Origin: Neodontobutis hainanensis
Taxonomy: Eukaryota > Chordata > Actinopteri > Gobiiformes > Odontobutidae
Length of the DNA stretch: 64,000 bases
Reading direction: 5' to 3'
Assembly: GCA_024349245.1 (NCBI GenBank)
Contig: JALDNG010000022.1
Span: forward strand, 20,539,501-20,603,500
The translations under genes and the position numbers were made by a program. The stretch's first letter is position 1. Every line of letters begins with the position of its first letter. Shown in pieces: positions 24,182 to 35,724 of the stretch. A model generated the notes under the pieces. The model was not told where the DNA came from. It did no database searches and saw only the letters and a program-made list of their open reading frames with translations.

Positions 24182-24470
24182 GGCTCCTCTTCCTCGGGTT
24201 CTCTTTCTTTTTTGTGGAGTTTGGCTCCGTGTCAAAGCAGCGACAGATAAAAGAGCTTGTTCCCGGAAGGATTAACTCCTCAAGGCCCGCGCTCGAGCTG
24301 AAGGAACAGGAGCCAGCGCCGGGGCGGGTTCAGGCACAGTCTTTAAGAGGCTTACAGGTGGAAGTGCCTAAAGCCAGCGCGCGCACTCACGCGCCGTTGT
24401 TTGGGGCTCAAGCTGCACATGCGCCTTGGCTTTGGCGCAGGGGTCAGAGGTTAGCAGCAGGGTGATTCCA
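24182..24470 (-). promoter_or_regulatory. GC-rich 5' region of the transporter gene
   Basis: Upstream of the start codon at 24181 the sequence is GC- and CpG-rich until about 24450 (for example AGCGCGCGCACTCACGCGCCG at 24378-24398), unlike the flanking AT-rich DNA. This fits a CpG-island promoter and 5' UTR. No TATA box is evident. The transcription start cannot be placed. Confidence 0.5.
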
Positions 24471-24550
24471 GCTTTAATTGAACACATTCTTAAAGGAAAG
24501 TGGGGTCGGGGCAGGTGCAGTGACGCAGAAGTCCGTTAGGGGGGGGGGGG

Positions 24551-25366
24551 TCCTGGTTGAGATTAGTTATAGTCCATGTCTGGTCCAGGGCTTGGTTCTG
24601 GAGAAGTCTAGGTCTGGTCCTGGTTTAATCTTGGTCCAGTCATGCTTTAGCTCTAAATGTCCTGGTTTAGACATGGCCTTGTATAGTCTTGGTGTAGTCC
24701 TGGTTAAGACTGGTCTAGTCTAGGGTTCATTCTCGATTAAAGTCTTGGGTTCAGCCCCTTTTTAGACCATGTTCAGTTCTGGGTTTAAACAGGTTTTGGT
24801 GCCATGCTACTCCTGGTTCAGACTTAGTTTAGTCCTGGTTTAGTCCTGGTTCAGACATGGTTTAGTCCTGGTTTAGTCCTGGGTCAGACTTGGTTTAGAT
24901 CTGGTTTAGTCCTGGTTCAGACTTGGTTTAGTCCTGGTTTAGTCCTGGTTCAGACTTGGTTTAGTCCTGGTTTAGTCCTGGTTCAGACTTGGTTTAGTCC
25001 TGGTTTAGTCCTGGTTTAGACCTGGTTTAGTCCTGGTTTAGTCCTGGTTCAGATCTGGTTTAGTCCTGGGTCAGACTTGGTTTAGTCCTGGGTCAGACTT
25101 GGTTTAGATCTGGTTTAGTCCTGGTTTAGTCCTCGGTCAGACTTGGTTTAGATCTGGTTTAGTCCTGGTTTAGATCTGGTTTAGATCTGGTTTAGACCTG
25201 GTTTAGTCCTGGTTTAGTCCTGGTTTAGTCCTGGTTCAATCCTGGTTTAGTCCTGGTTCAGATCTGGTTTAGTCCTGGTTTAGTCCTGGTTCAGATCTGG
25301 ATTAGTCCTGGTTTAGACCTGGTTTAGTCCTGGTTTAGTCTTGGTTTAGACCTGGTTTAGACCAAA
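24551..25366. repeat. CTGGTTTAGTC 11-bp minisatellite between transporter and slc39a3
   Basis: The 11-mer CTGGTTTAGTC recurs with variants CTGGTTCAGAC, TTGGTTTAGTC, CTGGTTTAGAT and CTGGTTTAGAC. It is degenerate up to about 24800 and regular from there to 25366. Its reverse complement (GTCTAAACCAG) is the same unit as the VNTR in the sgta intron, but in the opposite orientation. Confidence 0.93.
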
Positions 25367-26223
25367 ATACTGACTCTTCTTTGACTTTAATTTTAAATAA
25401 ATTTAAATAAATCAGATATGATTCAATAAATACAAAACTGAAAGCATCAAATATTTACAGATGATTTTTCCTGAAGGTTTTATTCACTTGGAAAATACCA
25501 CAAACAGAAATGATGTGTATTTACTGACAATAAAAATCTGAAATTACACTTGTCAAAACTCATTAAATAAAAAACGTTTCAACACCACTTGCACCAACAC
25601 CTGATCTCTGCTTCATAATCACACGTTTTTCTTCTCGATTTGAATTTAAAAATAAGGTCTTCATTGTGAAAGGTTTGAGGATCATTGTTTTAGATAAATT
25701 CATGAAAATAGTGATGTGTATAATTGGTTTATAATCTTGCTGAATATCTGAGTGAATCATTTAAAGGGTTGAATGAGGAGGAGACTGTATCTGCTCACAG
25801 ACACAAGACCTGACAAACTGAATGGTTGTTGTTGGGTCAAACGTTTTGTTTGGTTTGTTTGTTGGAAACGACGCAGCAGCTACAGCTCAGTTTGGTTTTA
25901 CTGAACATCAGCAGCTCCTCCAGGTCAACAACACAGAGACACACTGAGCTCTGAACTCAACTGAAACTTAATCTGGGCCTCAGTCACTTTCAGATTTATT
26001 GGGTTACAAGGAGCTTTGTTGTAAGGAAATGCACATGGATAAACTGAGGTAAAAACAAGATCTTGACTACTCACAGTAAATTATTTAAGTGTTTGGTTTG
26101 ATTATAACATGTCAAGTTCACATTTAAATAATTTATGTAACACTAACTAACTCTTAAAAGTTTACTGCATGAGTTCATGTTTGTGAAATCAGATAAAATG
26201 TAGAGTGACTTCCAGAGCCTTTG
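25367..26223. other. Intergenic stretch downstream of slc39a3
   Basis: AT-rich DNA with no recognised gene. It may include distal 3' UTR of slc39a3 if the first polyadenylation signal is skipped. Confidence 0.5.
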
Positions 26224-26229
26224 TTTATT
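26224..26229 (-). terminator. Candidate slc39a3 polyadenylation signal
   Basis: TTTATT on the plus strand reads AATAAA on the minus strand, about 40 bp past the slc39a3 stop codon (26270-26272). The position suits a short 3' UTR. Confidence 0.5.
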
Positions 26230-26269
26230 AGTTGTCTTTGGTTTTTTCGTAGAAACGTCCGTCCATTTG

Positions 26270-27932
26270 TCACCATTTGATGAGAACGAGCGCCGCTAAG
26301 GCCCCGTACCCCATCACCAGGAACAGCACTTTCAGCAGCCGGTCCTGTTTATCCTCAAACTCTCGCGACAAAATCTCAAAGAACGTCACAAATAAAAACG
26401 TCCCGGCGGCGAATCCCTGCAACACGACGGAGACTATGCTCCCCGCTAACGTTTGCACCGACTCGATGCTAATCCCCACCACGACTCCGAGCGGGATCAT
26501 GAGGCTAACGGTGACGCCGAGTTTAGCCGCGTCTTTCATCCCCAGAGCGGCTTTGGCGATGCTAACTCCTAACACAACGGCAGCTAACGTCTCGTGAATG
26601 GCGACGCCAAGAAATAAACTTGTCAATTTAACCACATTTTCTTGTAAACCGAGCGCTAACCCTTCAAAGACGGAGTGAGCGGACAGCGCGAGCACCAGGC
26701 CGATGAGGCGCAGCGGCCCAGCGGTGGATAAATCGGCGGGACTGAGGTGGCTGTGGCCGTGGCCGCGGTGATGAGAGGCGGGGATGAACGGGGTGTCGTA
26801 CTCGGAGTCGCTGCCGGCCTCCGAGCCACCGCCAGCGTTGAACGTTTCCAGGTTTATGAAAGACGGCTTCTCTTTTCTGAAGGTGAGAATGGTCTGCTCC
26901 ACGAAAACAGTGAGGAAGAAGCCCAGCATCATCATCGTCTCGGCCAAAGGGTAGTCGCTGTCCACTTTCAGCTGCTTAAACACCTCTGCCACCTGAAGAG
27001 ACAAGACACAGGGCTTTGGTCAACATCAGCTTTTTGAAGAGTTAAGAAAGCATTTGAGAAGAGTTTGAAAGTTTCGGGTTTGTTTAGAGGAATTTACCAC
27101 CGAGAGGCAAGAGAAAGAAAAGGAGACCTGCCAGTGCTCTGGCTTGACTAAAGCAACGCCTACGGGTCATAGCCCACAAGAGCTGACGCCCTGTCGCAGT
27201 GAAGACCTGCCGCCTCAAAGATTACTCCAGAGTGTCCTCAGGCCTGGCCTCGCCTGGACAAGGGCATAATCAGTCGCTCGTCTCACTGACCCGGAACATG
27301 ATGTAATGGGGCAGTGTAGAGCGATCGTCCTCTAACCGGAAGGTTGGCAGTTCGACCCTTAACTCACCTTGCCTGTATGTGTTCGGTGGTGGAGAGGGCA
27401 AAATGGCTTCCACGTCTCTGTCACTGTCCCAGGACAACTGTGTACAGAAGTAGCTCACTACCACCAGTGTGTGACTGTGGAGTGAGTGTCTGTAGTTCGG
27501 AAGAAAGGTATCTTTAGCCTGGGAGGAAAGATTCCAACAGTGACCGAGCAACATGTCAAGAGCAGAGCATAAAAAGACAAACCCAGACAATCCCGGTCCA
27601 CAGAAGCGGTAACAGGAACTGCGTTAACCCTGGGTCTCTGTGGAGCTGAACCGGTTTGAGTTTAAAGGACAGCAGCAGCACAGACTGAATAAAAGGACAT
27701 AAGCATCATGAACAGGACAGTTCACCTTCTCTCGGACGGCCGGCAGCAGAGCGTTGAAACACGTCGCCAGAAAAACTCCGCCTCCGAAGGCGTTACACAG
27801 AGACAGAAGTCGTCTGTATCTCTGCGCCTTATCGTTGTCAACCAGCAGGAGGCGCACCGGGACCAAGACTCCCCCGAGCATCAGCCCGAACAGCCCCACC
27901 AGCCCCAGCAGCTTCACCACCAGCAGCTGCAT
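26270..27932 (-). CDS. slc39a3: Zinc transporter ZIP3 (SLC39A3)
   Basis: ZIP-family zinc importer of the plasma or endosomal membrane. Two coding exons, 27932-27726 and 26992-26270, join in phase 0 at ...AVREK/VAEVF... to give 309 aa, close to the 314 aa of human ZIP3. Start is MQLLVVKLLGLVGLFGLMLG, a first membrane helix. LSLCNAFGGGVFLATCFNALLP follows in helix 2 and is strongly conserved in ZIP1/2/3. The variable loop carries FRKEKPSFINLETFNAG and a histidine cluster at about residues 143-151 (HHRGHGHSH), a probable metal-sensing segment. The transport-site motifs are intact: HSVFEG at 175-180 and HETLAA from 202. The C-terminus KVLFLVMGYGALAALVLIKW matches the last helix. FRKEKPSF, SDSEY and the sgta neighbour favour ZIP3 over ZIP1. 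Exon 2 opens right after a CTCTTCAG acceptor. Confidence 0.95.
27307..27500 (+). mobile_element. Degenerate tRNA-derived SINE in the slc39a3 intron
   Basis: GGGGCAGTGTAGAGCG and CTAACCGGAAGGTTGGCAG with TTCGACCC resemble the A- and B-box part of the common fish tRNA-derived SINE; a better copy lies at 28385. The tail is diverged. It lies in intron 1 (26993-27725), antisense to the gene. Confidence 0.6.
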
Positions 27933-28384
27933 CCTGGCGCCCAGAAAACAGACTCGGAGTCGCTACAGCGAACGCATCCCGCTCTCAGCTGTGGAACAGA
28001 CACGAGCCTGAAGTTTCTGTTCTGAGAGTTTCCAGGAGAACACTGGGGTCTGCTGATGGGACGACAGAGAAGTGAAAACAATCAGCAAACAGTAAAACAA
28101 GAAATGGTAATGTTTTCTCAAATAAAGCTTGTCTTGTGATTGACATTACTTTATTAAAGCCTTACACTTAAATACATTTCACAACAATTAAAAGAAACCA
28201 TAGAACTGGGATTTGAACAGGTTTTACGTAGATTTGAAAACATTTAAATAGAATCTTTAAAATAAATAAATATATTTAGTTGGATAAATTTTCTGATTTA
28301 CTTTCTAACTTTTGACCTTGAGAAGGATTAAAATAATGGCTATAAATTTATTTTGAAGGTTTTTTTCTGAAATAATCAGAAAGT

Positions 28385-28670
28385 GGGGGGCAGTGGCTCA
28401 GTGATAGAGCTGTCGTCCTATAACCGTAAGGTTGGTGGTTCGATTCCCACTCTCCCCACAGTTCATACTATCATTGTGTCCTTGGGCAAGACACTTAACC
28501 CTCCTGTGTATGAATGCGTGTGATTGTTGCTCTGGTGTTTGGTGTGAGAATGTTGGGACAACAGTTGGAAATTAGCTCACGGCTACAATCTAACATGTTT
28601 ACATTCATGTAGCTGTGTCTCATGTTGTTCATTAACACACACTGTCCCAATCAAATAAAATATATATTTT
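28385..28670 (+). mobile_element. tRNA-derived SINE
   Basis: The head has an A-box-like TGGCTCAGTGATAGAG and a B-box-like GGTTCGATTCCCA, about 37 bp apart, in the arrangement of a RNA polymerase III promoter. TGTCCTTGGGCAAGACACTTAACCC follows, a body motif of a widespread fish SINE family. The 3' end is an AT-rich AATAAAATATATATTTT tail. The head is not a functional tRNA: it is embedded in the SINE body and lacks a clean acceptor stem with its own terminator. This is the best-preserved of three copies in the window. Confidence 0.85.
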
Positions 28671-28680
28671 TATAAGTGTG

Positions 28681-29303
28681 TCTGGTTTGACCAATATCTC
28701 TCAAAGTGACGAAGAACCCATCACAGACACAAAGGTGTTACTTTGCAGCAGCCATTCTTCTAGGTTGTAGGTAGGCCTCCACAAACAGGTTACTAAGAGA
28801 AAAGGCGGATGTTTTTACAGTATTTGTGTTTCCAAACTTACTCAGTCATGGGTAAAAACAAAACAAAAGTAATGTATTCTGCAACACGAGTCTGCTATTA
28901 TTTTGAAAGTATTGTTATCCGAAAAAATAATGTATGAATACGTAGGCTAATGCAAACAACTGACAGTGTTTTATTAAAATAAAGAGAAATGTTATTATAA
29001 TTATTAAAAAGCTTATTTATGTTTATATATGTATATTTAAAAGTTAAGTTTGGAGAAAAAAAAACAGACGGCGCTTTAATAAAGTCAGTGGTAAAATAAA
29101 AGCATGATTAGTAAGAGTCTGAAAAAGGACTCGTCACTGAGGTCATTAGCTGTTGTTGTCCGTTAGCTCATTTAGCTCCAGAAGCTAACTAAGTGCTTTC
29201 TAATAGAACTAAACAGTCCATCTCCCTTTGATAGTTTAATAAGAGGCACAGTTATCAGATTGTGTTAAATAATACCAACATACGTGTCAAATTAAACTTT
29301 TAC
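28681..29303. other. Probable slc39a3 5' intron, nothing recognised
   Basis: If the exon ending at 29304 is the first, non-coding slc39a3 exon, this is part of its intron. I see no coding sequence or clear repeat. Confidence 0.35.
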
Positions 29304-29415
29304 CTGTAAGAGAAGCCTCTCATCCGTTTCCTGAAATGAAGCAGGTGCGTGTTTGAAGCTACTTCCGCCCTTTCTTCTAGAGCGCGCTGATTGGTTAGTG
29401 GCGCGTATGACGTAA
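29304..29415 (-). promoter_or_regulatory. Candidate slc39a3 first (non-coding) exon and promoter
   Basis: Reading the minus strand, a strong splice donor CTTACAG/GTAAAAG ends a candidate 5' UTR exon at 29304. Upstream are an ETS-like CGGAAGT (29361-29367 as ACTTCCG), an inverted CCAAT box (ATTGG, 29390-29394) and a CRE/ATF-like TGACGTAA (29408-29415), in GC-rich sequence. This cluster fits a TATA-less housekeeping promoter pointing toward slc39a3. No transcript evidence is available. Confidence 0.5.
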
Positions 29416-30587
29416 GACAGTTCTACGTTTACGTCGTTCTGTTTGTAATGACTTTTAGTTTTCTTGTACAGTGTAGTTTTGTAGCCTTCCAATGAAAACG
29501 AAGATATTCTTTAAAAATCAAGAGCTCAGTTTTAAAATTAGACTTAAATTACTTGTTTAACCCTAACTTCTGGTCTTCGTTTTACAGTAAAATTTTAGCA
29601 CAGGTGTTATATCCTTGACTCACCTCTGCTGGACCGGCCACAGGGTCTTCAGCTGAGAGCCACCCTTCAGACTCCGAGTGGGGCTAGCGTTAGTCTTCAG
29701 CACTCTTCTTCTGAGCCACAGAAACTCCCTTTCTCTGTCTCTTCAAACGCCAGAAATATTCTCTCTGACCAAGGACACCCTCTCTTTAGGTTCTGAATAA
29801 TATTTGTAGAAACGCAGTAACAGACGTGAAGAAGGACAGGTGTAAAATGTTGAGATCTTTTTAATTTTCCGTACAGCTCCGGCTCACTCACTCACTCACT
29901 CGTCTCATTCATTTACATTTGATGCTGGACTAACATTGCATTCAAAGTTACACTGTGTAGTTTTTAAAAAGGAAAGACATTTGTAGCTCCAGTTTAAATA
30001 TCAGTTTCTCGTCCAATCTGGTTTTATTGCACGAGTGGAAGTGGACATTCAAAGTAAAGCTAAATGTTGTTCCTAAAAAAACTCAGTTTTTGCTGCGAGG
30101 CTGCTGAATAAAGACGGGCGCTCCTTCTTCTTCTCCTCTTCTTCTTCTCATGCGGTATATATTACAGTGATGGAAAAAACAGCGCCCTTCAGAGTCCGTC
30201 GTGTTTCATAGATCATGATTTGAAAAAAGACAAAAAGACAGCTGCTCCCAAAGTGTCCAATCTGTGAAGAAAACAGAAAAAAGTCAAGTGAACAGCAGTA
30301 AGTGAAATGTTGGCCCTGTTGCACGACTCTGTTTTAGTTTAGGCTTTAAGTGTCGACAGAGACTGAAGTTTGAGTATACTTTATATACTCAAACTTCTAT
30401 TATATACTTTATATTATAAATGAGTTTGAGTTCATAAAATCTTTGGAGGGGTCTATAGCTCCTGCAGTCGATCGAAAAGAAAAGTGGGAAACGCACTAAA
30501 CCGAGGGGAAGGGCTCAGGGGGAGAAATGGGACTTTGAGTAATCTGAATAATCTGTCTCCAATCCATCCAAGCTCAGTTCTTTCACT
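29416..30587. other. Intergenic region and native sgta 3' flank
   Basis: No gene is recognised. TTTATT near 30020 gives a minus-strand AATAAA about 650 bp past the stop of sgta copy A and is a candidate polyadenylation signal. This flank is single-copy: it ends exactly where the tandem duplication begins. Confidence 0.4.
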
Positions 30588-30667
30588 GAACCTGAGGGTG
30601 TTTCATACTGTCCTAAGTCCAGTATTAGGATCTCACAGAACCGTGGGACCCACACCTGTCCCGAGTG

Positions 30668-33600
30668 TCACGGCTGCTCTTCGTTGCTGGTGCTGGGCGG
30701 TCGGTTGCGGATCTGACTCCTCAGCTGCTCGATCAGCTCAGGGTTCTGCTGCTGCATTTGTTGAGCGAACTGTTGGCCTCTGAATAAAACAACACACTCT
30801 TATCATCTGACATTAACCTTACACAGGTCAGTTTTCCCGTCGTCCCGACAGTAAACTCACGCCTGTATGAGTCCCGACAGGTCCCCGGTCGGAGCTGCAC
30901 CGGTGGCAGATCCTGGTCGTGGTACTGGGCCAGGCCCAGGTCCTGGTCCTGGGCCAGGTCCTACTCCTGCTCCTCCTCCCATCGCTCCAGACATCATCCC
31001 TGACATTCTGACGGAGAGTTACAGATGAACATTTTATAATTGACTTTTGAAAACTGTGAAACTGATGATAAATGACTTACAGCTGTTGGACCTGAGGTTG
31101 TTCATCAAAGACGAAGCCTGCAGAATCATTTTTATAAAAGACTTTAAACATAACTAAAATAAAAGTACAACTTTGGAACAAGTAAATATTTAAGTAAAGT
31201 CTGACCATGTTCATAAAGCCGGGGTTACTGAGGAGTCCAGCCAGGTCCACTCCTCCCATCCCTGCCGTCTGAGAAACAGGAGTTAGAACCAGCGTTTATC
31301 AACTCTTTCTTCATCATTACCGTCTTCCATCTAACTTTTGTTAAACCAGGTCTAAACCAGGTCTAAACTAGGCCTAAACCAGGTCTAAACCAGGTCTAAA
31401 CCAGGCCTAAACCAGGTCTACTCCAGGTCTACTCCAGGTCTAAACCAGGCCTAAACCAGGTCTAAACCAGGCCTAAACCAGGTCTAAACCAGGCCTAAAC
31501 CAGGTCTACTCCAGGTCTAAACCAGGTCTAAACCAGGCCTAAACCAGGTCTAAACCAGGTCTAAACCAGGTCTAAACCAGGCCTAAACCAGGCCTAAACC
31601 AGGCCTAAACCAGGCCTAAACCAGGCCTAAACCAGGTCTAAACCAGGTCTAAACCAGGTCTAAACCAGGCCTAAACCAGGCCTAAACCAGGTCTAAACCA
31701 GGTCTAAACCAGGCCTAAACCAGGTCTAAACCAGGCCTAAACCAGGTCTAAACCAGGTCTAAACCAGGTCTAAACCAGGTCTAAACCAGGTCTAAACCAG
31801 GCCTAAACCAGGCCTAAACCAGGACTAAACCAGGACTAAACCAGTTCTAAACCAGTTCTAAACCAGTTCTAAACCACGTCTAAACCAGGACTAAACCAGG
31901 ACTAAACCAGGTCTAAACCAGGTCTGAACCAGGTCTAAACCAGGACTAAACCAGGTCTAAACCAGGTCTAAACCAGGCCTAAACCAGGTCTACTCCAGGT
32001 CTACTCCAGGTCTAAACCAGGCCTAAACCAGGTCTAAACCAGGCCTAAACCAGGTCTAAACCAGGCCTAAACCAGGCCTAAACCAGGTCTACTCCAGGTC
32101 TAAACCAGGTCTAAACCAGGCCTAAACCAGGTCTAAACCAGGTCTAAACCAGGTCTAAACCAGGTCCTAAACCAGGCTAAACCAGGTCTAAACCAGGCCT
32201 AAACCAGGTAAACCAGGTCTAAACCAGGTCTAAACCAGGCCTAAACCAGGTCTAAACCAGGTCTAAACCAGGCCTAAACCAGGTCTAAACCAGGTCTAAA
32301 CCAGGTCTACTCAGGTCTAAACCAGGTCTAAACCAGGTCTAAACCAGGTCTAAACCAGGCCTAAACCAGGACTAAACCAGGACTAAACCAGGACTAAACC
32401 AGTTCTAAACCAGTTCTAAACCAGTTCTAAACCACGTCTAAACCAGGACTAAACCAGGACTAAACCAGGTCTAAACCAGGTCTGAACCAGGTCTAAACCA
32501 GGACTAAACCAGGTCTAAACCAGGTCTACTCCAGGTCTAAACCAGGACTAAACCAGGTCTAAACCAGGACTAAACCAGGTCTAAACCAGGTCTACTCCAG
32601 GTCTAAACCAGGTCTAAACCAGGTCTAAACCAGTCTACTCCAGGTCTAAACCAGGACTAAACCAGGTCTAAACCAGGTCTACTCCAGGTCTACTCCAGGT
32701 CTAAACCAGGTCTAAACCAGGTCTAAACCAGGTCTACTCCAGGTCTACTCCAGGTCTACTCCAGGTCTACTCCAGGTCTAAACCAGGTCTAAACCAGGTC
32801 TAAACCAGGCCTCTGTAGAAGCTGGGGTAGGAACGTTGTGAGAGACGGCTTCTTCCGAGGACAACAGAGTGAAACTTTAATAATTAACAGAAAACTCTGC
32901 AGTGACACACACAACGAGCAGAGGAAATGAACAAAAACAGAGGAGTGACCCTTAAGGATTAACAAAATGAACATTAGCAAACTTACTAAAGCTTTCTTTA
33001 AGACTAATAACCTAAACACTTTGACGTAAGCACAGCAGAGAAGGTCTAAACCCTCACCGGACTGGAGGTCTCCATCTTCTCTTCTGCGATCTTCAGGTTG
33101 GACTTGTAGGTGTCGTTGTCTGGGTCCAGCTCCAGGGCTTTTTTGTAGTAACCCACTGCCTCTGTGTGTTTGTTGAGACTGGCCAGAGCCAAACTGAAAC
33201 ACAAACACGTTTTTGTGATGTGTAAATAAGGAACAATGCTGTATTGGATATTATTTCAGCATTTTCTCCTCTGACACAGAATCACATTTATTTTTGACTT
33301 TCCACTCGGTTTGTTGCAGCAGGTGAGTTGAACGAGACAGAGACAGTTTCATGTAGTTTATCTGTCTCTGTCTTTGCTGCAGAGGGTTTGGAGGAAACAA
33401 AGCCTTCACAGTTGAGTTCAGAGGGAACACTTGTTTCTTTTTGAATCCACTGAAGCAGATGCTGGTTGTGTCTCGTGACAGAGAAAATCTGTCTCTCCAT
33501 AACGTCCTATATGAACGAGATATATGACCAAAAAATATGTCTATACTGGTGTTACTGAGCACAAACGGATATGGCACATCTCCCTCAAGTTCAGTAGAAA

Positions 33601-35724
33601 AACAGCACAAAGGGTTTTACAGACAAGATCTAAGAAACCGACTCGCAAGACAAACCGTCTGGCTTTATATTCACAGTTCACACAGAGATTACGCCAATAA
33701 GACATGAAATATGGCAAAAGAAGACCCTTCTCTGAACAGAAAATGCTCAGGGAAGGGTAGGCAGAGTCTGAGCCCAATAATGTTAACTCCTGAACGATTT
33801 TAAGCCTTGTGTATGAGCTCTTTCCAGAACGGGGCGCACACCCCAGCTCCTGACCTGGTGACGTGTTCTGTTCTATATACGTTTGATAAATGAAAGTCAG
33901 AGACAGCAGTAAAAGCAGGAGTTTACCCCATCCGTCCGTAGGCTTTGCTGTATTTGGGGTCGATGTGAATGGCCTGTTCACAGTCCTGCACCGCTCCAGC
34001 GTAGTTCCCCAGTTTACTGTAGGCCGCCGCTCTGTGGTTAGAACAGTGTCATGTATAAGTTTCTCCTGAATTAACTTTACTGTAGTGCATTTGTGTGGAG
34101 GCAGTTTGTTGGGGTTATTAGGTATTTAAAGTTAACTTTTATACCTGTTGCAGTAGTAAACGGCGTTCTGAGGGTTTATGGCGATGGCCTTGGAGTAAAA
34201 CTCCACTGCAGCCGAGTAGTTCTCCACTTTCATCTGATCATTTCCTAAAAAAACAATCCAAAATGTACAGAAAATATATGGATTTTACTTCAAGACAATA
34301 TGAAGGTTATCGGCCTATGATTTAAGTTTTATTCAACCACAGCTGTTTTAGTTTAAATAGACTAAAACAGATGTGTGGCTAGAGTCTGAGGCTCGGAGAA
34401 GCAGGTGAGAGCAGAATAACGTTGATGGAAGAGTCAGACAAAAATGCAGTTATTACCGTCGGTTTTGAGCCGCTCGGCCTCAGCTCTCTGTTCTTCACTC
34501 AGACTGTTCGGGCTGCAGTTGTTGTTGGCCTGAGACTGTGCTGGGAACTGCACAAGACACAAAAAAGGTTTCAGTTGGATTTAAACAGGTATTACTTGGT
34601 TTTGAACAGATTAATTGGGATATTTTTTTTTATTGTTTTAGCTGTAGCTTTGATGAAGAAAATGTTTGCCTGTCTGTCGTTCCAATCAACAGACAGTGAC
34701 AAAGCCCAAAGTTCTCTCTTTTCGACGTAAGAAAACACAACTTGAAGGACTTTATGGACACGTTCTGAAGTTCCCGTGTGACTGACCTTTGCTGTGGCTG
34801 CGTTAAAGATCTCTGGTAACGTCAGAGGAACGGCGAGGCTCTGGTCGTCGGTCGAGACTTCGAACGCCGTCTCCAAACACTGAACAGCAACTGCAACAAC
34901 ACAGAAAACAGGGATTAAAAAAAAAATAAAAAACACACGTTCAACCAGTCCCTTTGACTCAGGGTGGGGTCTGTGTAAATGTAAACAGAACAGTTCCCTC
35001 CCGAGACTAGATGCAAACATATAAGCTCACATAAATTAGCCTTTTTTGAGCTTTTCCAACATGGCACAGTTGTGGTTTATTACATTCTACAACCATAACA
35101 ATATACAACATAAAGCACATTATGGCTCTCCAATCTTTGGTCTCAGTCCTGGACCAAACTGAACCAAGGTCCGGTTCATTTGTGAAAGAGAGTTCAGAGA
35201 TAGTTCAGACTTTAGAACAAATACAGGAAGTCACAGCCGATTAAACTCATGAAGAAGAGAGAATGGAGGAAAGAGATATCAGTCAGGTTTAAAAACACAT
35301 AACACACATAAATGATTGTTTTATGTTTTGTATGGCTCCATTTTTCTTTCTCCTCTACAACAGATGCCTCCCGTGAAGCTGACCATTTCCTAAAGAGTGT
35401 TTTAATTATCTAAAACTTGTCTTTATTAACTCTTTATTAATAATAACATGTCTCTATCAATCCTGCTCCAGTCTGATTATTGTATTTCTCCAGTTCATCT
35501 GTAAAATGAGCTTCTGCAGAGACACATGCTCCACAGTAAAGGCCCTGAACAGGACCACAGTCAACTCAGCACCAGGGAAAGGTCCGCAGCCCAAATCAAA
35601 TCAAAAGTGTTGAATCAAACGGACCTTCGAGGCTCTCCTGAGCGTCTGAAGAGAGGCTTCCAGACTCCAGCTGGTTGTGGAGGAACTGGAGGATGGAGAC
35701 GGCAAGGCGCTTTGTGTCCGACAT
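30668..35724 (-). CDS. sgta: SGTA co-chaperone, copy A (one-base frame break in exon 8)
   Basis: Small glutamine-rich TPR protein: a cytosolic co-chaperone that binds the BAG6/GET4/UBL4A complex and Hsp70/Hsp90 and triages tail-anchored and mislocalised proteins. Exons: 35724-35625, 34890-34787, 34547-34457, 34244-34145, 34031-33927, 33193-33058, 31268-31206, 31117-31081, 31007-30861, 30779-30668. The N-terminal dimerisation part begins MSDTKRLAVSILQFLHNQLE. Three TPRs span about residues 90-210 (KAIAINPQNAVYYCNR, AIHIDPKYSKAYGRMG, KALELDPDNDTYKSN). The C-terminus is Asn-Pro and Gln-rich (LLSNPGFMNM, QQFAQQMQQQNPELIEQLRSQIR). Exon 8 is 37 bp where copy B has 38: one G is missing from a GGG run, turning MNNPQVQQL into a shifted reading. 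With that base present the gene would be 996 bp, 331 aa. Exon 9 encodes a Gly-Pro run. The native 3' flank is retained. Confidence 0.9.
31342..32812. repeat. 11-bp VNTR in sgta intron 6, copy A (1.5 kb)
   Basis: Units CCAGGTCTAAA, CCAGGCCTAAA, CCAGGTCTACT, CCAGGACTAAA and CCAGTTCTAAA, about 130 copies, in patterned blocks. The rare marker CCACGTCTAAA occurs at 31874 and 32432. The array lies between exons 7 and 6, ending 73 bp from the exon 7 acceptor. Confidence 0.96.

Noticed and set aside
24182..24235. Upstream in-frame extension of the transporter N-terminus
   Set aside because: It has no ATG (TTG at its start). The ATG at 24181 has a strong GCCATGG context.
28385..28457. A tRNA gene
   Set aside because: The A and B boxes are present but the sequence is the head of a SINE with a conserved body and AT-rich tail; no clean cloverleaf with its own terminator.
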